64,000 nucleotides of DNA from Streptomyces brasiliensis (GTDB lineage Bacteria > Actinomycetota > Actinomycetes > Streptomycetales > Streptomycetaceae): contig NZ_BMQA01000009.1 in the NCBI RefSeq assembly GCF_014647875.1, positions 124,001 to 188,000 on the forward strand. Reading direction: 5' to 3'. The notes below the pieces were generated by a model, which did no database searches, was not told where the DNA came from, and saw only the letters and a list, made by a program, of their open reading frames with translations. Position 1 is the first letter of the stretch. The number at the start of each line of letters is the position of its first letter. Made by a program: the position numbers and the translations under genes. Shown piece after piece: positions 53,906 through 62,802 of this stretch.

Positions 53906-55105
53906 ATGCCACTAGTTCCGCCGCACGGGAGGACTCTCACCCCCTTGAGCTGGTCAGCAGCCCTGCCCGGTGCCGCTGTGCGCGTGTTGCGCACGGCGGC
54001 CGGACGGCGTGCGTTGCAACTGGCCGTGTTGGTGGGCGGATTGTTCGCACTCGGGTTCCTTTCCGGGGAGCAGGCGCACGCGGCCGACGGGACACCTTCG
54101 GTGACGTCGAGTGCGACGGCACCCTCTGTCCGGTCCGTTCCGGCCGACGGGCTACGGGCGTTGACGCAGGGCGTGACGAACGGTGTGGCGGATGCGGTCG
54201 AGCACGCGCTGCCGCAGGCCCCGGCCCGGACCGAGGCCGCGACCCCGCCCAGCCCTGGGCGCCCGGCCGCGTCGACCGCCCCCGCCAGGCACCTGACGGC
54301 ACCGCACGCCCCGGTGCTCCACGAACCGGCAGCACAGGAACCGGCCCCGGACGACCAGGCGTCCGAGGCGCCCCAGCAGTCCCAGCGCTCCGCGACCCAG
54401 GACACCGAACCGCAAGGCTCCGCAACCCTTGACGCCGAACCTCGGGACTACGAACCCCAGGGTTCCCTGGCCCAGGTCACCCAGAACGTCGTCCGTTCCG
54501 TCACCGGTGGCGTCGTGAAGCCGGTCGGGGACCTCGTCGGCACCGTGACCCGGAGTCTCGACGAGGCGTTGGCGGCGGCGACGCCTCCGCTGTCCGACGT
54601 GCCGTTGCTGCCCGGTACCGGCAGCACCGTGCCTCTGCCCGGACTGCCTGGACTGCCTGGACTGCGCGGACTGTCCGAGGTGCCGGGGACACTGCTGCCC
54701 GCGCCGGTTACCGCGCTGCCCGCGTCGACACAGCCGGGCGGCGTACCGGCCGCCGCCGACAGCACCACCGGCACGAAGGGCCGTACGGCTCACGGCACGA
54801 CGACCGCCGCGCACGAACCGGTCATCTCCCCTGCCGTCCCCGCACCGGGCGCGGCGGCGCAACTCCGTGGCCATCGCGCCGCGCCCCACGGCTACGCCCC
54901 GACCCAGCCCGCGCCCATCGGTGACCCGGACGGCGCGCTGGGCGGGCAGTCGGCGGTCGACAACGGCGGTTCGCGGCACATCGACGCCCACGCCGTCACC
55001 CTGAACGACCGGGCACCGCTGCGGCTCGTGCCCGGTGCAGCCGCGCGTGTCGACGCGCCCGGGACCCAGGACAGGCACCGGGACATCCCCGTCTTCCCCG
55101 GCTAG
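53906..55105 (+). CDS. Secreted Pro/Ala-rich protein, partner of the 11-mer repeat protein
   Basis: 399 residues from ATG at 53906; upstream ATG at 53884 is in another frame. A basic N-terminus (RVLRTAAGRRALQ) and hydrophobic segment LAVLVGGLFALGFLSGEQ ending AHAADG form an export signal or anchor. The rest is low-complexity: Ala, Pro, Thr, Gln and Glu, with short repeats such as LPGLPGLPGLRGL. The stretch VTQNVVRSVTGGVVKPVGDL followed by VGTVTRSL resembles the 11-residue units of the next gene. No enzyme motif is seen. It is probably disordered and surface-exposed. About 190 bp separate it from its neighbour on the same strand. Confidence 0.65.
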   Translation: MPLVPPHGRTLTPLSWSAALPGAAVRVLRTAAGRRALQLAVLVGGLFALGFLSGEQAHAADGTPSVTSSATAPSVRSVPADGLRALTQGVTNGVADAVEHALPQAPARTEAATPPSPGRPAASTAPARHLTAPHAPVLHEPAAQEPAPDDQASEAPQQSQRSATQDTEPQGSATLDAEPRDYEPQGSLAQVTQNVVRSVTGGVVKPVGDLVGTVTRSLDEALAAATPPLSDVPLLPGTGSTVPLPGLPGLPGLRGLSEVPGTLLPAPVTALPASTQPGGVPAAADSTTGTKGRTAHGTTTAAHEPVISPAVPAPGAAAQLRGHRAAPHGYAPTQPAPIGDPDGALGGQSAVDNGGSRHIDAHAVTLNDRAPLRLVPGAAARVDAPGTQDRHRDIPVFPG

Positions 55106-55298
55106 GACCCGGCAGCCCTCCTCCCGCCACAGACGGCACAGACCTGTCGCGCGGGGGCGGAACAGGTCTGCCCGCCCGTCCGGAACCCCCCTTTTTTCCT
55201 CGTTCTCCGGACGGTCAAGTCCCCCGAACTCGCTTCCGGCGCCCGGGAAGCCGCTCTCGGCCCCGGCGTCGTGGAACCCCGAAGGATCTGACGCACGC

Positions 55299-57161
55299 AT
55301 GAACACGAACATCCGCCGTTCCATCGTGATAGCCGCCGGTGTCACCGGCGCGTGGGCGCTCGGCTCGGCCGTGGCCAGCGCCGACGAACTGCCCGCCTCC
55401 GCCGTCTCGGCGCCGGACGGGACCACCGACGTCACCGGCACCCTGACCGGCACGCTCGACGGGGTCGGCTCCGACCTGCAGGACACCGTTTCCGGCGTGA
55501 CCGGCGCCGCGACCTCGACAGTGTCGGGCACGGTGGCCGACACCACCGGCGCGGACGCCGTCACGCACACCGTGGGCACCGCGGAGAAGGCCACGGGCGA
55601 GGTCCGCCAGTCCGCGTCGGCGGCCACCGTCGGCCAGGCCCGCCACTCCGTCGACGCCGAGGTGCCGAGGGCTTCGAAGATCCGCGGTGCCCAGGCCATC
55701 CAGGGTGCGAAGGCGGCCCGCACCGCCAAGGCCGGCACGGCGCGGGCCGCCCACCACGTCGCCGCACAGGCCACGTCCACCGTCGCCGACGTGACCTCGC
55801 CGCAGGACGAGATCGACTACCTCTTCGGCCCGCTCGCCTCCTTCGCTCCCGAGGTGGAGCAGGCGCTGGCCGCCGCCCAGACCAAGGTGCAGGCGACCCG
55901 GGCGGCCGCCCGCACCCAGGCCCAGGGCGTCGACGGCGCCGTCCGCACCGGCGTTCGGCAGACCGTCGCAGGCGCGGGCCGCACCGCGGCGGGCGTGACC
56001 GGGACCGCGCAGGGCACGGCCGGCCGGGCTACGACGGCGGCCGGCGCCGCGGTCTCCGGAGTACCGGGCCACGTCACCGGCACGGTGAACGGCGTGCACG
56101 GTCAGGTCACCGGCACGGTCGGCGGCGTCGAGCAGCGCGTCGTCGGCACCGTGCAGGCCGCGCCCGGCACCGTCACGCCGGTCGTGCAGGAGACCGCTGC
56201 CGCGGCGGTCCCGCCGGTGGCCGATGCCGCCGTGCACGGGGTGATCCCGGTCGCCGGTCAGGCGGTCGCGGGCGTGGCGCCGGTCGCGCAGCACGCGGTG
56301 GCCGGGGCCGTGCCCACCGTCACGGGTGCCGTCGCCGGAGTGGCGCCGGTGGCCACCGGCGCCGTGGCCGGGGCGACGCCCGTCGTCGGTCACACCGAGG
56401 ACGCGGCGACCGGTCTGGCGTACGGGGTCGTCGACGACGTCCGGCCCGTCGTGGGCGCAGTCGTCGAAGGCGTCCAGCCGGTCGCCGGGGGCCTGGTCAC
56501 CGGTGTCCACGGTGTGGCGGGCGGTGCGGTCGCGGACGTTCAGCCGGTGGTCGGCGGGGTCGTCGCGGGCGTGCCGCCGTACGCCGCCGGGCTGGTCGGG
56601 CAGGCCGCCCATGACACGGCCGACGCGGTGCTGCCGCCCGTCGCCGGTGCCGTCGTGCACGGGGCCGTGCCGGTTGCCGGGCAGGCCGTGGTGGACGCGG
56701 GCGCGCTCGGGTACGGCGTCGTGGGTGACGTCCGGCCCTTCACGGGCGGTGTCGTCGGCGTCGTACCGCCGCTCGCGTACGGGGTCGCCGGTCAGGCCGG
56801 CCCCTTCGCGCAGGGCGTCGTGGGCGAGGTGCCGCCGTTCGCCGACGGGGTCACCGGCTCCGTACAGCCCGTCGTGGACATGGTCACCGAGACCGTCCGT
56901 CCGGTCGTCGAGGGCGTCGGCACCGCCGCCACGACGCTGGCGTACGGCGTGACCGGCGGCGTCGCCCCGTTCGTGGGCGGTGTCGTGGGCGAGGCCCTTG
57001 CGTTCGCCGAGGGCGTCACCGGACAGGCCGTGCCCTTCGCGCAGGACCTGACCGGCACCGTCCGCGACACCGCAGGACCGCTGGCCGGGCACGCCGTCAC
57101 CGGCGTCGAGGGTCTCACCGACTCGGCCGTCCCCGGCTACGGCAGCACGTACGGCGTCTGA
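55299..57161 (+). CDS. Secreted protein of 11-residue repeats
   Basis: 620 residues from ATG at 55299. A short signal peptide (RRSIVIAAGVTGAWALGSAV ending ASADE) leads to a mature protein with no cysteines seen. From about residue 250 it is built of 11-residue units of the type P-V-x-x-x-V-x-G-x-x-x (for example PVATGAVAGAT, PVVGGVVAGVP, PFADGVTGSVQ). Some are stretched to 22. Earlier parts (GVPGHVTGTVN, GVHGQVTGTVG) follow the same period. Hendecads can form amphipathic helices (apolipoproteins, synuclein), but here a proline in many units argues for short turns or strands. It may coat hyphae or spores. Function unknown. Confidence 0.7.
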   Translation: MNTNIRRSIVIAAGVTGAWALGSAVASADELPASAVSAPDGTTDVTGTLTGTLDGVGSDLQDTVSGVTGAATSTVSGTVADTTGADAVTHTVGTAEKATGEVRQSASAATVGQARHSVDAEVPRASKIRGAQAIQGAKAARTAKAGTARAAHHVAAQATSTVADVTSPQDEIDYLFGPLASFAPEVEQALAAAQTKVQATRAAARTQAQGVDGAVRTGVRQTVAGAGRTAAGVTGTAQGTAGRATTAAGAAVSGVPGHVTGTVNGVHGQVTGTVGGVEQRVVGTVQAAPGTVTPVVQETAAAAVPPVADAAVHGVIPVAGQAVAGVAPVAQHAVAGAVPTVTGAVAGVAPVATGAVAGATPVVGHTEDAATGLAYGVVDDVRPVVGAVVEGVQPVAGGLVTGVHGVAGGAVADVQPVVGGVVAGVPPYAAGLVGQAAHDTADAVLPPVAGAVVHGAVPVAGQAVVDAGALGYGVVGDVRPFTGGVVGVVPPLAYGVAGQAGPFAQGVVGEVPPFADGVTGSVQPVVDMVTETVRPVVEGVGTAATTLAYGVTGGVAPFVGGVVGEALAFAEGVTGQAVPFAQDLTGTVRDTAGPLAGHAVTGVEGLTDSAVPGYGSTYGV

Positions 57162-57280
57162 CCGGACCACCCCTGGAAACCGGCCGATCGCGATCCGTGA
57201 CCGGTCTCGACGACTCCGCGGGGCCGAAGGGCCCGGACGGCCGAATGCCGTCGGCCCGTCCGGCCGACACCCCGCGGACG

Positions 57281-57320
57281 GGGCCGGTTGATCCCCATTG
57301 GGGTGGGGATCAGCCGGCCC
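57281..57320. terminator. Terminator downstream of the repeat protein
   Basis: 17-bp stem (57281-57297 with 57304-57320) containing one G-T pair, loop of 6. It lies in the 454-bp gap between the repeat protein and sucC. Confidence 0.7.
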
Positions 57321-57345
57321 GGGCCCTCATCGGGCCACCCCAGAG

Positions 57346-57377
57346 GCCTCACCGGGTCAACCCCAGCCCGGTGAGGC
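57346..57377. terminator. Second terminator before sucC
   Basis: GCCTCACCGGG (57346-57356) pairs with CCCGGTGAGGC (57367-57377), loop of 10, followed by TT. Together with the hairpin before it, it insulates sucCD. The rest of the gap up to 57615 holds no gene. Confidence 0.65.
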
Positions 57378-57615
57378 TTCGCACATCGCGGCACGCGGTG
57401 CCACCGATCCCGGCATCATGTGACAGGTATCACCGCTCAGGTGTGACCCGCGATTTAGGGGGCCCCCGGAAGCAGCGATAACCTGCGAGACGGACATGCC
57501 GCGCGCTCGGACACCGTGTGCGCCCCCCTTGTGACACACGCGGACGTCACGTTGCCCTTCGCGGCACGCCCACGCATCCAACGAACCGCGAGATCACTGA
57601 TAGGGACGGAAGCGC

Positions 57616-58794
57616 GTGGACCTGTTCGAGTACCAGGCGAGGGACCTCTTCGCCAAGCACGATGTACCGGTGCTGGCCGGTGAAGTCATCGACACGCCTG
57701 AGGCGGCGCGCGAGATCACCGAGCGTCTGGGCGGCAAGTCCGTCGTCAAGGCGCAGGTGAAGGTCGGTGGTCGTGGCAAGGCCGGTGGCGTCAAGCTGGC
57801 CGCCTCCGCGGACGAGGCCGTCGCCCGTGCGACGGACATCCTCGGCATGGACATCAAGGGCCACACGGTCCACAAGGTCATGATCGCCGAGACCGCCCCG
57901 GAGATCGTCGAGGAGTACTACGTCTCCTTCCTCCTCGACCGTGCCAACCGCACCTTCCTCTCCATCGCGTCCGTCGAGGGCGGCATGGAGATCGAGGAGG
58001 TCGCGGCCACCCGTCCGGAGGCCGTCGCCAAGACCCCGATCGACGCGATCGACGGTGTGACCCCCGAGAAGGCCCGCGAGATCGTCGCGGCCGCCAAGTT
58101 CCCGGCCGACGTCGCCGACCAGGTCGCGAACGTCCTGGTCAAGCTGTGGGACACCTTCATCAAGGAGGACGCCCTCCTGGTCGAGGTCAACCCGCTGGCC
58201 AAGGTCGCCTCCGGTGACGTCATCGCCCTCGACGGCAAGGTGTCGCTGGACGACAACGCCGAGTTCCGGCACCCCGACTTCGAGGAGCTCCACGACAAGG
58301 CCGCGGCCAACCCGCTCGAGGCCGCCGCCAAGGAGAAGAACCTCAACTACGTCAAGCTCGACGGCGAGGTCGGCATCATCGGCAACGGCGCGGGTCTCGT
58401 CATGAGCACCCTGGACGTCGTCGCGTACGCCGGTGAGAACCACGGCGGCGTCAAGCCCGCCAACTTCCTGGACATCGGCGGTGGCGCCTCCGCCCAGGTC
58501 ATGGCGAACGGCCTGGAGATCATCCTGGGCGACCCGGACGTGAAGTCCGTCTTCGTCAACGTCTTCGGCGGCATCACTGCCTGCGACGAGGTCGCCAACG
58601 GCATCGTGCAGGCCCTGAAGCTCCTCGAGGACAAGGGCGAGGAGGTCACCAAGCCGCTCGTCGTCCGTCTCGACGGAAACAACGCCGAGCTGGGCCGCAA
58701 GATCCTCTCCGACGCCAACCACCCGCTGGTGCAGCGCGTCGACACCATGGACGGCGCGGCCGCGAAGGCCGCCGAGCTGGCCGCCGCCAAGTAA
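57616..58794 (+). CDS. sucC: Succinyl-CoA synthetase beta subunit
   Basis: 392 residues from GTG at 57616, with GGGACGGAAG upstream. It forms the nucleotide-binding half of the enzyme that converts succinyl-CoA to succinate with ADP or GDP phosphorylation in the TCA cycle. VDLFEYQARDLFAKHDVPVL is the canonical start. The ATP-grasp domain shows KAQVKVGGRGKAGGVKLA and EVNPLA. The C-terminal domain includes GNGAGLVMSTLDVVAYAGEN and FLDIGGGASAQ. sucD follows after 28 bp. Codon use is strongly biased, as expected for high expression. Confidence 0.95.
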   Translation: MDLFEYQARDLFAKHDVPVLAGEVIDTPEAAREITERLGGKSVVKAQVKVGGRGKAGGVKLAASADEAVARATDILGMDIKGHTVHKVMIAETAPEIVEEYYVSFLLDRANRTFLSIASVEGGMEIEEVAATRPEAVAKTPIDAIDGVTPEKAREIVAAAKFPADVADQVANVLVKLWDTFIKEDALLVEVNPLAKVASGDVIALDGKVSLDDNAEFRHPDFEELHDKAAANPLEAAAKEKNLNYVKLDGEVGIIGNGAGLVMSTLDVVAYAGENHGGVKPANFLDIGGGASAQVMANGLEIILGDPDVKSVFVNVFGGITACDEVANGIVQALKLLEDKGEEVTKPLVVRLDGNNAELGRKILSDANHPLVQRVDTMDGAAAKAAELAAAK

Positions 58795-58822
58795 GCACCG
58801 AGGACGAGGACATCAAGACACC

Positions 58823-59707
58823 ATGGCTATCTGGCTCAACAAGGACAGCAAGGTCATCGTCCAGGGCATGACCGGCGCCACGGGCATGAAGCACACCAAG
58901 CTCATGCTGGGCGACGGCACGCACGTCGTCGGTGGCGTGAACCCGCGCAAGGCGGGTCAGACCGTGGACTTCGACGGCACCGAGGTACCCGTCTTCGGGA
59001 CCGTCAAGGAGGCCGTCGAGAAGACCGGCGCCAACGTCTCCGTCATCTTCGTGCCGGAGAAGTTCACCAAGGACGCGGTCGTCGAGGCCATCGACGCCGA
59101 GATCCCGCTCGCCGTCGTCATCACCGAGGGCATCGCCGTGCACGACACGGCGTCCTTCTGGGCGTACGCCGGCAAGAAGGGCAACAAGACCCGCATCATC
59201 GGCCCGAACTGCCCCGGCATCATCACCCCGGGCCAGTCGAACGTCGGCATCATCCCGGGCGACATCACGAAGCCGGGCCGCATCGGCCTGGTCTCGAAGT
59301 CCGGCACGCTGACGTACCAGATGATGTACGAGCTGCGTGACATCGGCTTCTCGACCGCCGTCGGCATCGGTGGCGACCCGATCATCGGCACCACGCACAT
59401 CGACGCCCTGGCCGCCTTCCAGGACGACCCCGACACCGAGCTGATCGTCATGATCGGTGAGATCGGCGGCGACGCCGAGGAGCGTGCCGCGGCCTTCATC
59501 AAGGAGAACGTGACCAAGCCGGTCGTCGGCTACGTCGCGGGCTTCACCGCCCCCGAGGGCAAGACCATGGGCCACGCCGGCGCCATCGTCTCCGGCTCGT
59601 CCGGCACCGCCCAGGCGAAGAAGGAGGCCCTCGAGGCCGCCGGCGTCAAGGTCGGCAAGACGCCGACCGAGACGGCCAAGCTGGCGCGGGAGATCCTCGC
59701 CGGCTGA
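58823..59707 (+). CDS. sucD: Succinyl-CoA synthetase alpha subunit
   Basis: 294 residues from ATG at 58823. CoA-binding Rossmann fold with VQGMTGATGMKHTKLMLGDG, the CoA contact VTEGIAVHD-like segment (ITEGIAVHDTASFWAY), GPNCPGIITPGQSNVGIIPG and SKSGTLTYQ. The phosphorylated histidine is His251 in KTMGHAGAIVSG. It carries the catalytic His and binds CoA while sucC binds the nucleotide. It is the second gene of the sucCD operon and is followed by a strong terminator. Confidence 0.95.
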   Translation: MAIWLNKDSKVIVQGMTGATGMKHTKLMLGDGTHVVGGVNPRKAGQTVDFDGTEVPVFGTVKEAVEKTGANVSVIFVPEKFTKDAVVEAIDAEIPLAVVITEGIAVHDTASFWAYAGKKGNKTRIIGPNCPGIITPGQSNVGIIPGDITKPGRIGLVSKSGTLTYQMMYELRDIGFSTAVGIGGDPIIGTTHIDALAAFQDDPDTELIVMIGEIGGDAEERAAAFIKENVTKPVVGYVAGFTAPEGKTMGHAGAIVSGSSGTAQAKKEALEAAGVKVGKTPTETAKLAREILAG

Positions 59708-59720
59708 AGCAGTACATGAC

Positions 59721-59761
59721 GGAAGGGTCCGCACCCCGGCAACCGGGGTGCGGACCCTTCC
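59721..59761. terminator. Strong terminator after sucCD
   Basis: Perfect 19-bp stem (59721-59739 with 59743-59761) and 3-nt loop. It lies between sucD and the convergent regulator gene and can serve both strands. Confidence 0.88.
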
Positions 59762-59783
59762 GTATGTTCCCGTCCGCGTCTGC

Positions 59784-60902
59784 TCATCTGCCGAGCGGCA
59801 GTACCCGTTCCGGGCCGCGCCCCGTCTCCTGGGCCAGCTTCGCGCGCAGCATCTGCTCGGCGCTCGACAGCGGGCCGAGGGCGGCCTGGGGCGGCAGCCC
59901 GCGCACCGCCTGGGCCGGGGCGATCGGCGGCTCGTAGTAGGTGGGCGCGGTCCGCAGCGTGAAGGTGGTGGCGCCGATGATCGTGACCGTGAACGCGATC
60001 GCGGCCTGTGTCCAGAAGCGGATCTTGCGCTCCCCCTCCGTGCGTACCGGCTCCGGTCCGGCCGGCCGCAGGCGCTCAGTGGAGGCCAGTTCGGCCAGTC
60101 GCCGGTGCAGCGCGCTGGGGTCGGCCAGTTCCGGGAGGGACGCGGCGACCGCCTGGCGCGCGTGCGTGAGCCGGCTCGCCGCGGCCGGGGTGCTGGCCTC
60201 CGTCTCCGCCGCGGTCTCCGGCAGACCGAGCCCCACACCGTCGTACAGGACGAGCGTGCGCCGGTACGGCGGTGGGAGCCTGCGCAGTGTGTCCAGCAGC
60301 ACCCGGTCGGCGGTGTCGGCGGGTGGTGGCTCGGGGTGCCGGTTGCGAGGGCGGAAGCGGTGCCAGGGGGAGAGGGCGCAGTCGTACGCCGCCGCCCGCA
60401 CCCAGCCCGCCGGGTCCCGGTCGCGGGCCACCTCCGGCCAGTGCTGCCAGGCCAGTTGGAAGGCCCGTTCCACGGACTCGCGGGCCAGCTCGCAGCGCCC
60501 GGTGAGCAGGTACGTCTGCCGTACGAGGGCGGGCACGCAGAACGCGTACAGCGCGTCGAAGGCCTGAGCGGGTGTCACGGTGGACGGTACGGCGTCCTCG
60601 ACGGCCGGTGGTGCCAGGAGCGGCTGGGGTGCCGTCGACTCCAGGGCCGTCTCCTTCGGCGCCCTTCGTGTTCCGATCGCGCCGTCGGCCGCGCTCGCCG
60701 CGAGTGCCAGTGAGGACAGCAGACGGGCGTACGCCTCCCGGTGCGGTCCGCCCGGAGAGATGCGGCCGGACTCCCACCCGCGCAGAATCTTGGGGCTCAC
60801 GCCGAGCCGCTCCGCCACCTGAGCCTGCGTCAGCGACCCAACCTCGCGCAGGCGTCGGCGCTCCTTGGGCGCCGGAAGCGGGCTCTCAGGGCTCTGCGTC
60901 AC
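59784..60902 (-). CDS. XRE helix-turn-helix / sigma-like / membrane fusion protein
   Basis: 372 residues from GTG at 60902; ATG at 60932 would add ten residues with rare TTT and TAT codons, so I prefer the GTG. An XRE helix-turn-helix (about 22-62: LTQAQVAERLGVSPKILRGW) is followed by a linker. An ECF-sigma-like region 2 (about 112-175: FDALYAFCVPALVRQTYLLT, then AFQLAWQHWPEVA) and region 4 (about 200-255: LLDTLRRLPPPYRRTLVLYD) come next. A single membrane segment lies at about 295-316 (FWTQAAIAFTVTIIGATTFT), with a C-terminal outer tail. The layout suggests a membrane-tethered regulator. It is divergent from the PerM-like gene. Confidence 0.75.
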   Translation of the reverse strand: MTQSPESPLPAPKERRRLREVGSLTQAQVAERLGVSPKILRGWESGRISPGGPHREAYARLLSSLALAASAADGAIGTRRAPKETALESTAPQPLLAPPAVEDAVPSTVTPAQAFDALYAFCVPALVRQTYLLTGRCELARESVERAFQLAWQHWPEVARDRDPAGWVRAAAYDCALSPWHRFRPRNRHPEPPPADTADRVLLDTLRRLPPPYRRTLVLYDGVGLGLPETAAETEASTPAAASRLTHARQAVAASLPELADPSALHRRLAELASTERLRPAGPEPVRTEGERKIRFWTQAAIAFTVTIIGATTFTLRTAPTYYEPPIAPAQAVRGLPPQAALGPLSSAEQMLRAKLAQETGRGPERVLPLGR

Positions 60903-60999
60903 AGCACCCACCCTTTCATACGAAAAGAACATAAACGTATATTGAGCGACACATCGGAGATTTGCCTGTTACGACCGGAAAGCGCGTGTCGTTGGGACC

Positions 61000-62694
61000 A
61001 TGGCGGTCGTGATCCGGATGACCGCTCACCGACCGTCGCCGTCCCCTCTGATCCACCGGGCGCGGGACCGCTCGCCCGGGCTGGCCGCGAGCCTCGTGGG
61101 CGGCGCGGTCGCGGCCGGGCTGGGGCTCGGCTCGTTCGCCGTCCTCGTGATGACGCTGTGGATCAGCTCGCCGTATCCCGACAGCGGTCCGGGCGGGGCG
61201 CTGCACGTCGTCGCCGCGCTGTGGCTGCTGGCGCACGGGGTCGAACTGGTCCGCACCGACACGCTGTCCGGCGCCCCCGCGCCCGTCGGGCTCACGCCGT
61301 TGCTGCTGCTCGCGCTGCCGGTGTGGCTGCTGTACCGGGCCGCGCGGGACGCGGTGGACGCACCCGGGCACCCCGGGATCGCGGACGGGCCGCCGCCGGT
61401 GGCCGCGCGGACGGCCTGGACGGGCGTCGTCCTCGGCTACCTCGCCGTCGGCTGGTGTGCCGCGCTGTACGCGTCCGGCGGCGAACTGCGGCCCTCGTGG
61501 GGGTGGGTGACGGCGTGTCTGCCACTCGTCGCAGCGGCGGCGGCGGGTGCGGGGGTCTGGACGGCGTACGGCCGCCCGCGCGAGCCCCTGCTGAAAGCGT
61601 TGCCCCCACTGCCCTCGAGGCTGCGCCGACTGGCCGACCTACCGGACGCGCGGCCGGTGTTCGACACGGCCGTGCGGGGAGCCGGGGCGGGGATCGCGAC
61701 GCTGGTCGGGGGCGGTGCGGCGCTGCTCGCGCTGTCACTGGTCTGGCACGGCGGAGCGGCGCGCGGCTCCTTCCTCCGGCTGACCGAGGGGGTGTCGGGA
61801 CAGTTCGCCGTCCTGCTGCTGTGCGTCGCCCTGGTCCCGAACGCGGCGGTGTGGTCGGCGGCGTACGGCCTCGGTCCAGGCTTCGCCCTCGGCACCGGCC
61901 ACGTCGTCCACCCGCTCGCCTCCGACCCCGCCCCGCTGCTCCCACCGTTCCCCCTGCTGGCGGCGGTGCCGGACGCGGGCAGCGGGGGACCGCTGAACTG
62001 GGCGGCAGCCGGGGTGGTTCCGGTGGCGGCCGGGGTGACGGTGGCCTGGTTCACCGTGGCACGGCAGGAGGCGACGCAGTGGAAGGCCGGACGGACGGCC
62101 GGGGTCGTCGGGCTCGCGGCGGTGGGCTGCGGCGCGGCATTCGCTGTGCTCGCGGCCCTGGCCGGCGGCCCACTCGGCGACGACGCCCTGGCCCGCTTCG
62201 GCCCGGTGTGGTGGCAGGCCGGGGGAGCGGCGGCGCTGTGGGTCGCGGGGGCGGGGGTGCCGGTGGCGCTGGGGGTACGGCTCTGGCGGGTGAGCAAAGC
62301 ACGGGGCTGGCGGCTGAGGGGGCTGCGGCGGGCGGAGGGGACCGGGTGGGAGCCGGGGCCGGCCGGGAGATCGGGTTCGGGATCGGCCACGGAAGCGACA
62401 AGCGAATGGGGGCCGTCCCTGAAAACGGGGCCGGTTGCGGAATCGGCACCGGCCTCGAGGTCGGGGCAAGCCCCGAAGCCGACGCCCAAACACCGCCCGA
62501 CCGCCCCGTCGAGCGCCGGGGCGTACGACCTCCTGCCCCTCGACGACGACCTCGAGCCGTACGATCTCCTCCCCCTCGACGACGACCCCGCACCACCGCT
62601 CTGGCACGGCAACACCTCCCGAGAGGCCCGCTGGGCAGCGCTCCGCCAGACGGCGGCGGACACCCCCGCCTCCTCGACCGACAAGACCGACTGA
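61000..62694 (+). CDS. DUF6350/PerM-like multi-pass membrane protein
   Basis: 564 residues from ATG at 61000; ATG at 61018 is also possible. About ten membrane segments fill residues 30-430 (for example SLVGGAVAAGLGLGSFAVLV and GLTPLLLLALPVWLLYRAA). The family is the actinobacterial DUF6350 group, which includes the mycobacterial cell-division protein PerM as far as I know. The C-terminal cytoplasmic tail (about 430-564) is disordered and carries the motif YDLLPLDDD twice (AYDLLPLDDDLEPYDLLPLD and onward). It lies 98 bp from the divergent XRE-sigma-like gene. Confidence 0.75.
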   Translation: MAVVIRMTAHRPSPSPLIHRARDRSPGLAASLVGGAVAAGLGLGSFAVLVMTLWISSPYPDSGPGGALHVVAALWLLAHGVELVRTDTLSGAPAPVGLTPLLLLALPVWLLYRAARDAVDAPGHPGIADGPPPVAARTAWTGVVLGYLAVGWCAALYASGGELRPSWGWVTACLPLVAAAAAGAGVWTAYGRPREPLLKALPPLPSRLRRLADLPDARPVFDTAVRGAGAGIATLVGGGAALLALSLVWHGGAARGSFLRLTEGVSGQFAVLLLCVALVPNAAVWSAAYGLGPGFALGTGHVVHPLASDPAPLLPPFPLLAAVPDAGSGGPLNWAAAGVVPVAAGVTVAWFTVARQEATQWKAGRTAGVVGLAAVGCGAAFAVLAALAGGPLGDDALARFGPVWWQAGGAAALWVAGAGVPVALGVRLWRVSKARGWRLRGLRRAEGTGWEPGPAGRSGSGSATEATSEWGPSLKTGPVAESAPASRSGQAPKPTPKHRPTAPSSAGAYDLLPLDDDLEPYDLLPLDDDPAPPLWHGNTSREARWAALRQTAADTPASSTDKTD

Positions 62695-62802
62695 GCCACG
62701 CCCTCCGGCCCACACGCCGGCCCTGCTACGCACCTGCACACGCCGCCAGAATCGGCCCGCCCCGTACGGCCCTGCCCCGTCCCGCCCCCGTAAGCCCCGG
62801 CG

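Noticed and set aside
55215..57170. 651-codon frame opposite the 11-mer repeat protein.
   Set aside because: No start with a ribosome site and an Arg/Gly/His-rich composition typical of antisense shadows; the plus strand has signal peptide and repeats.
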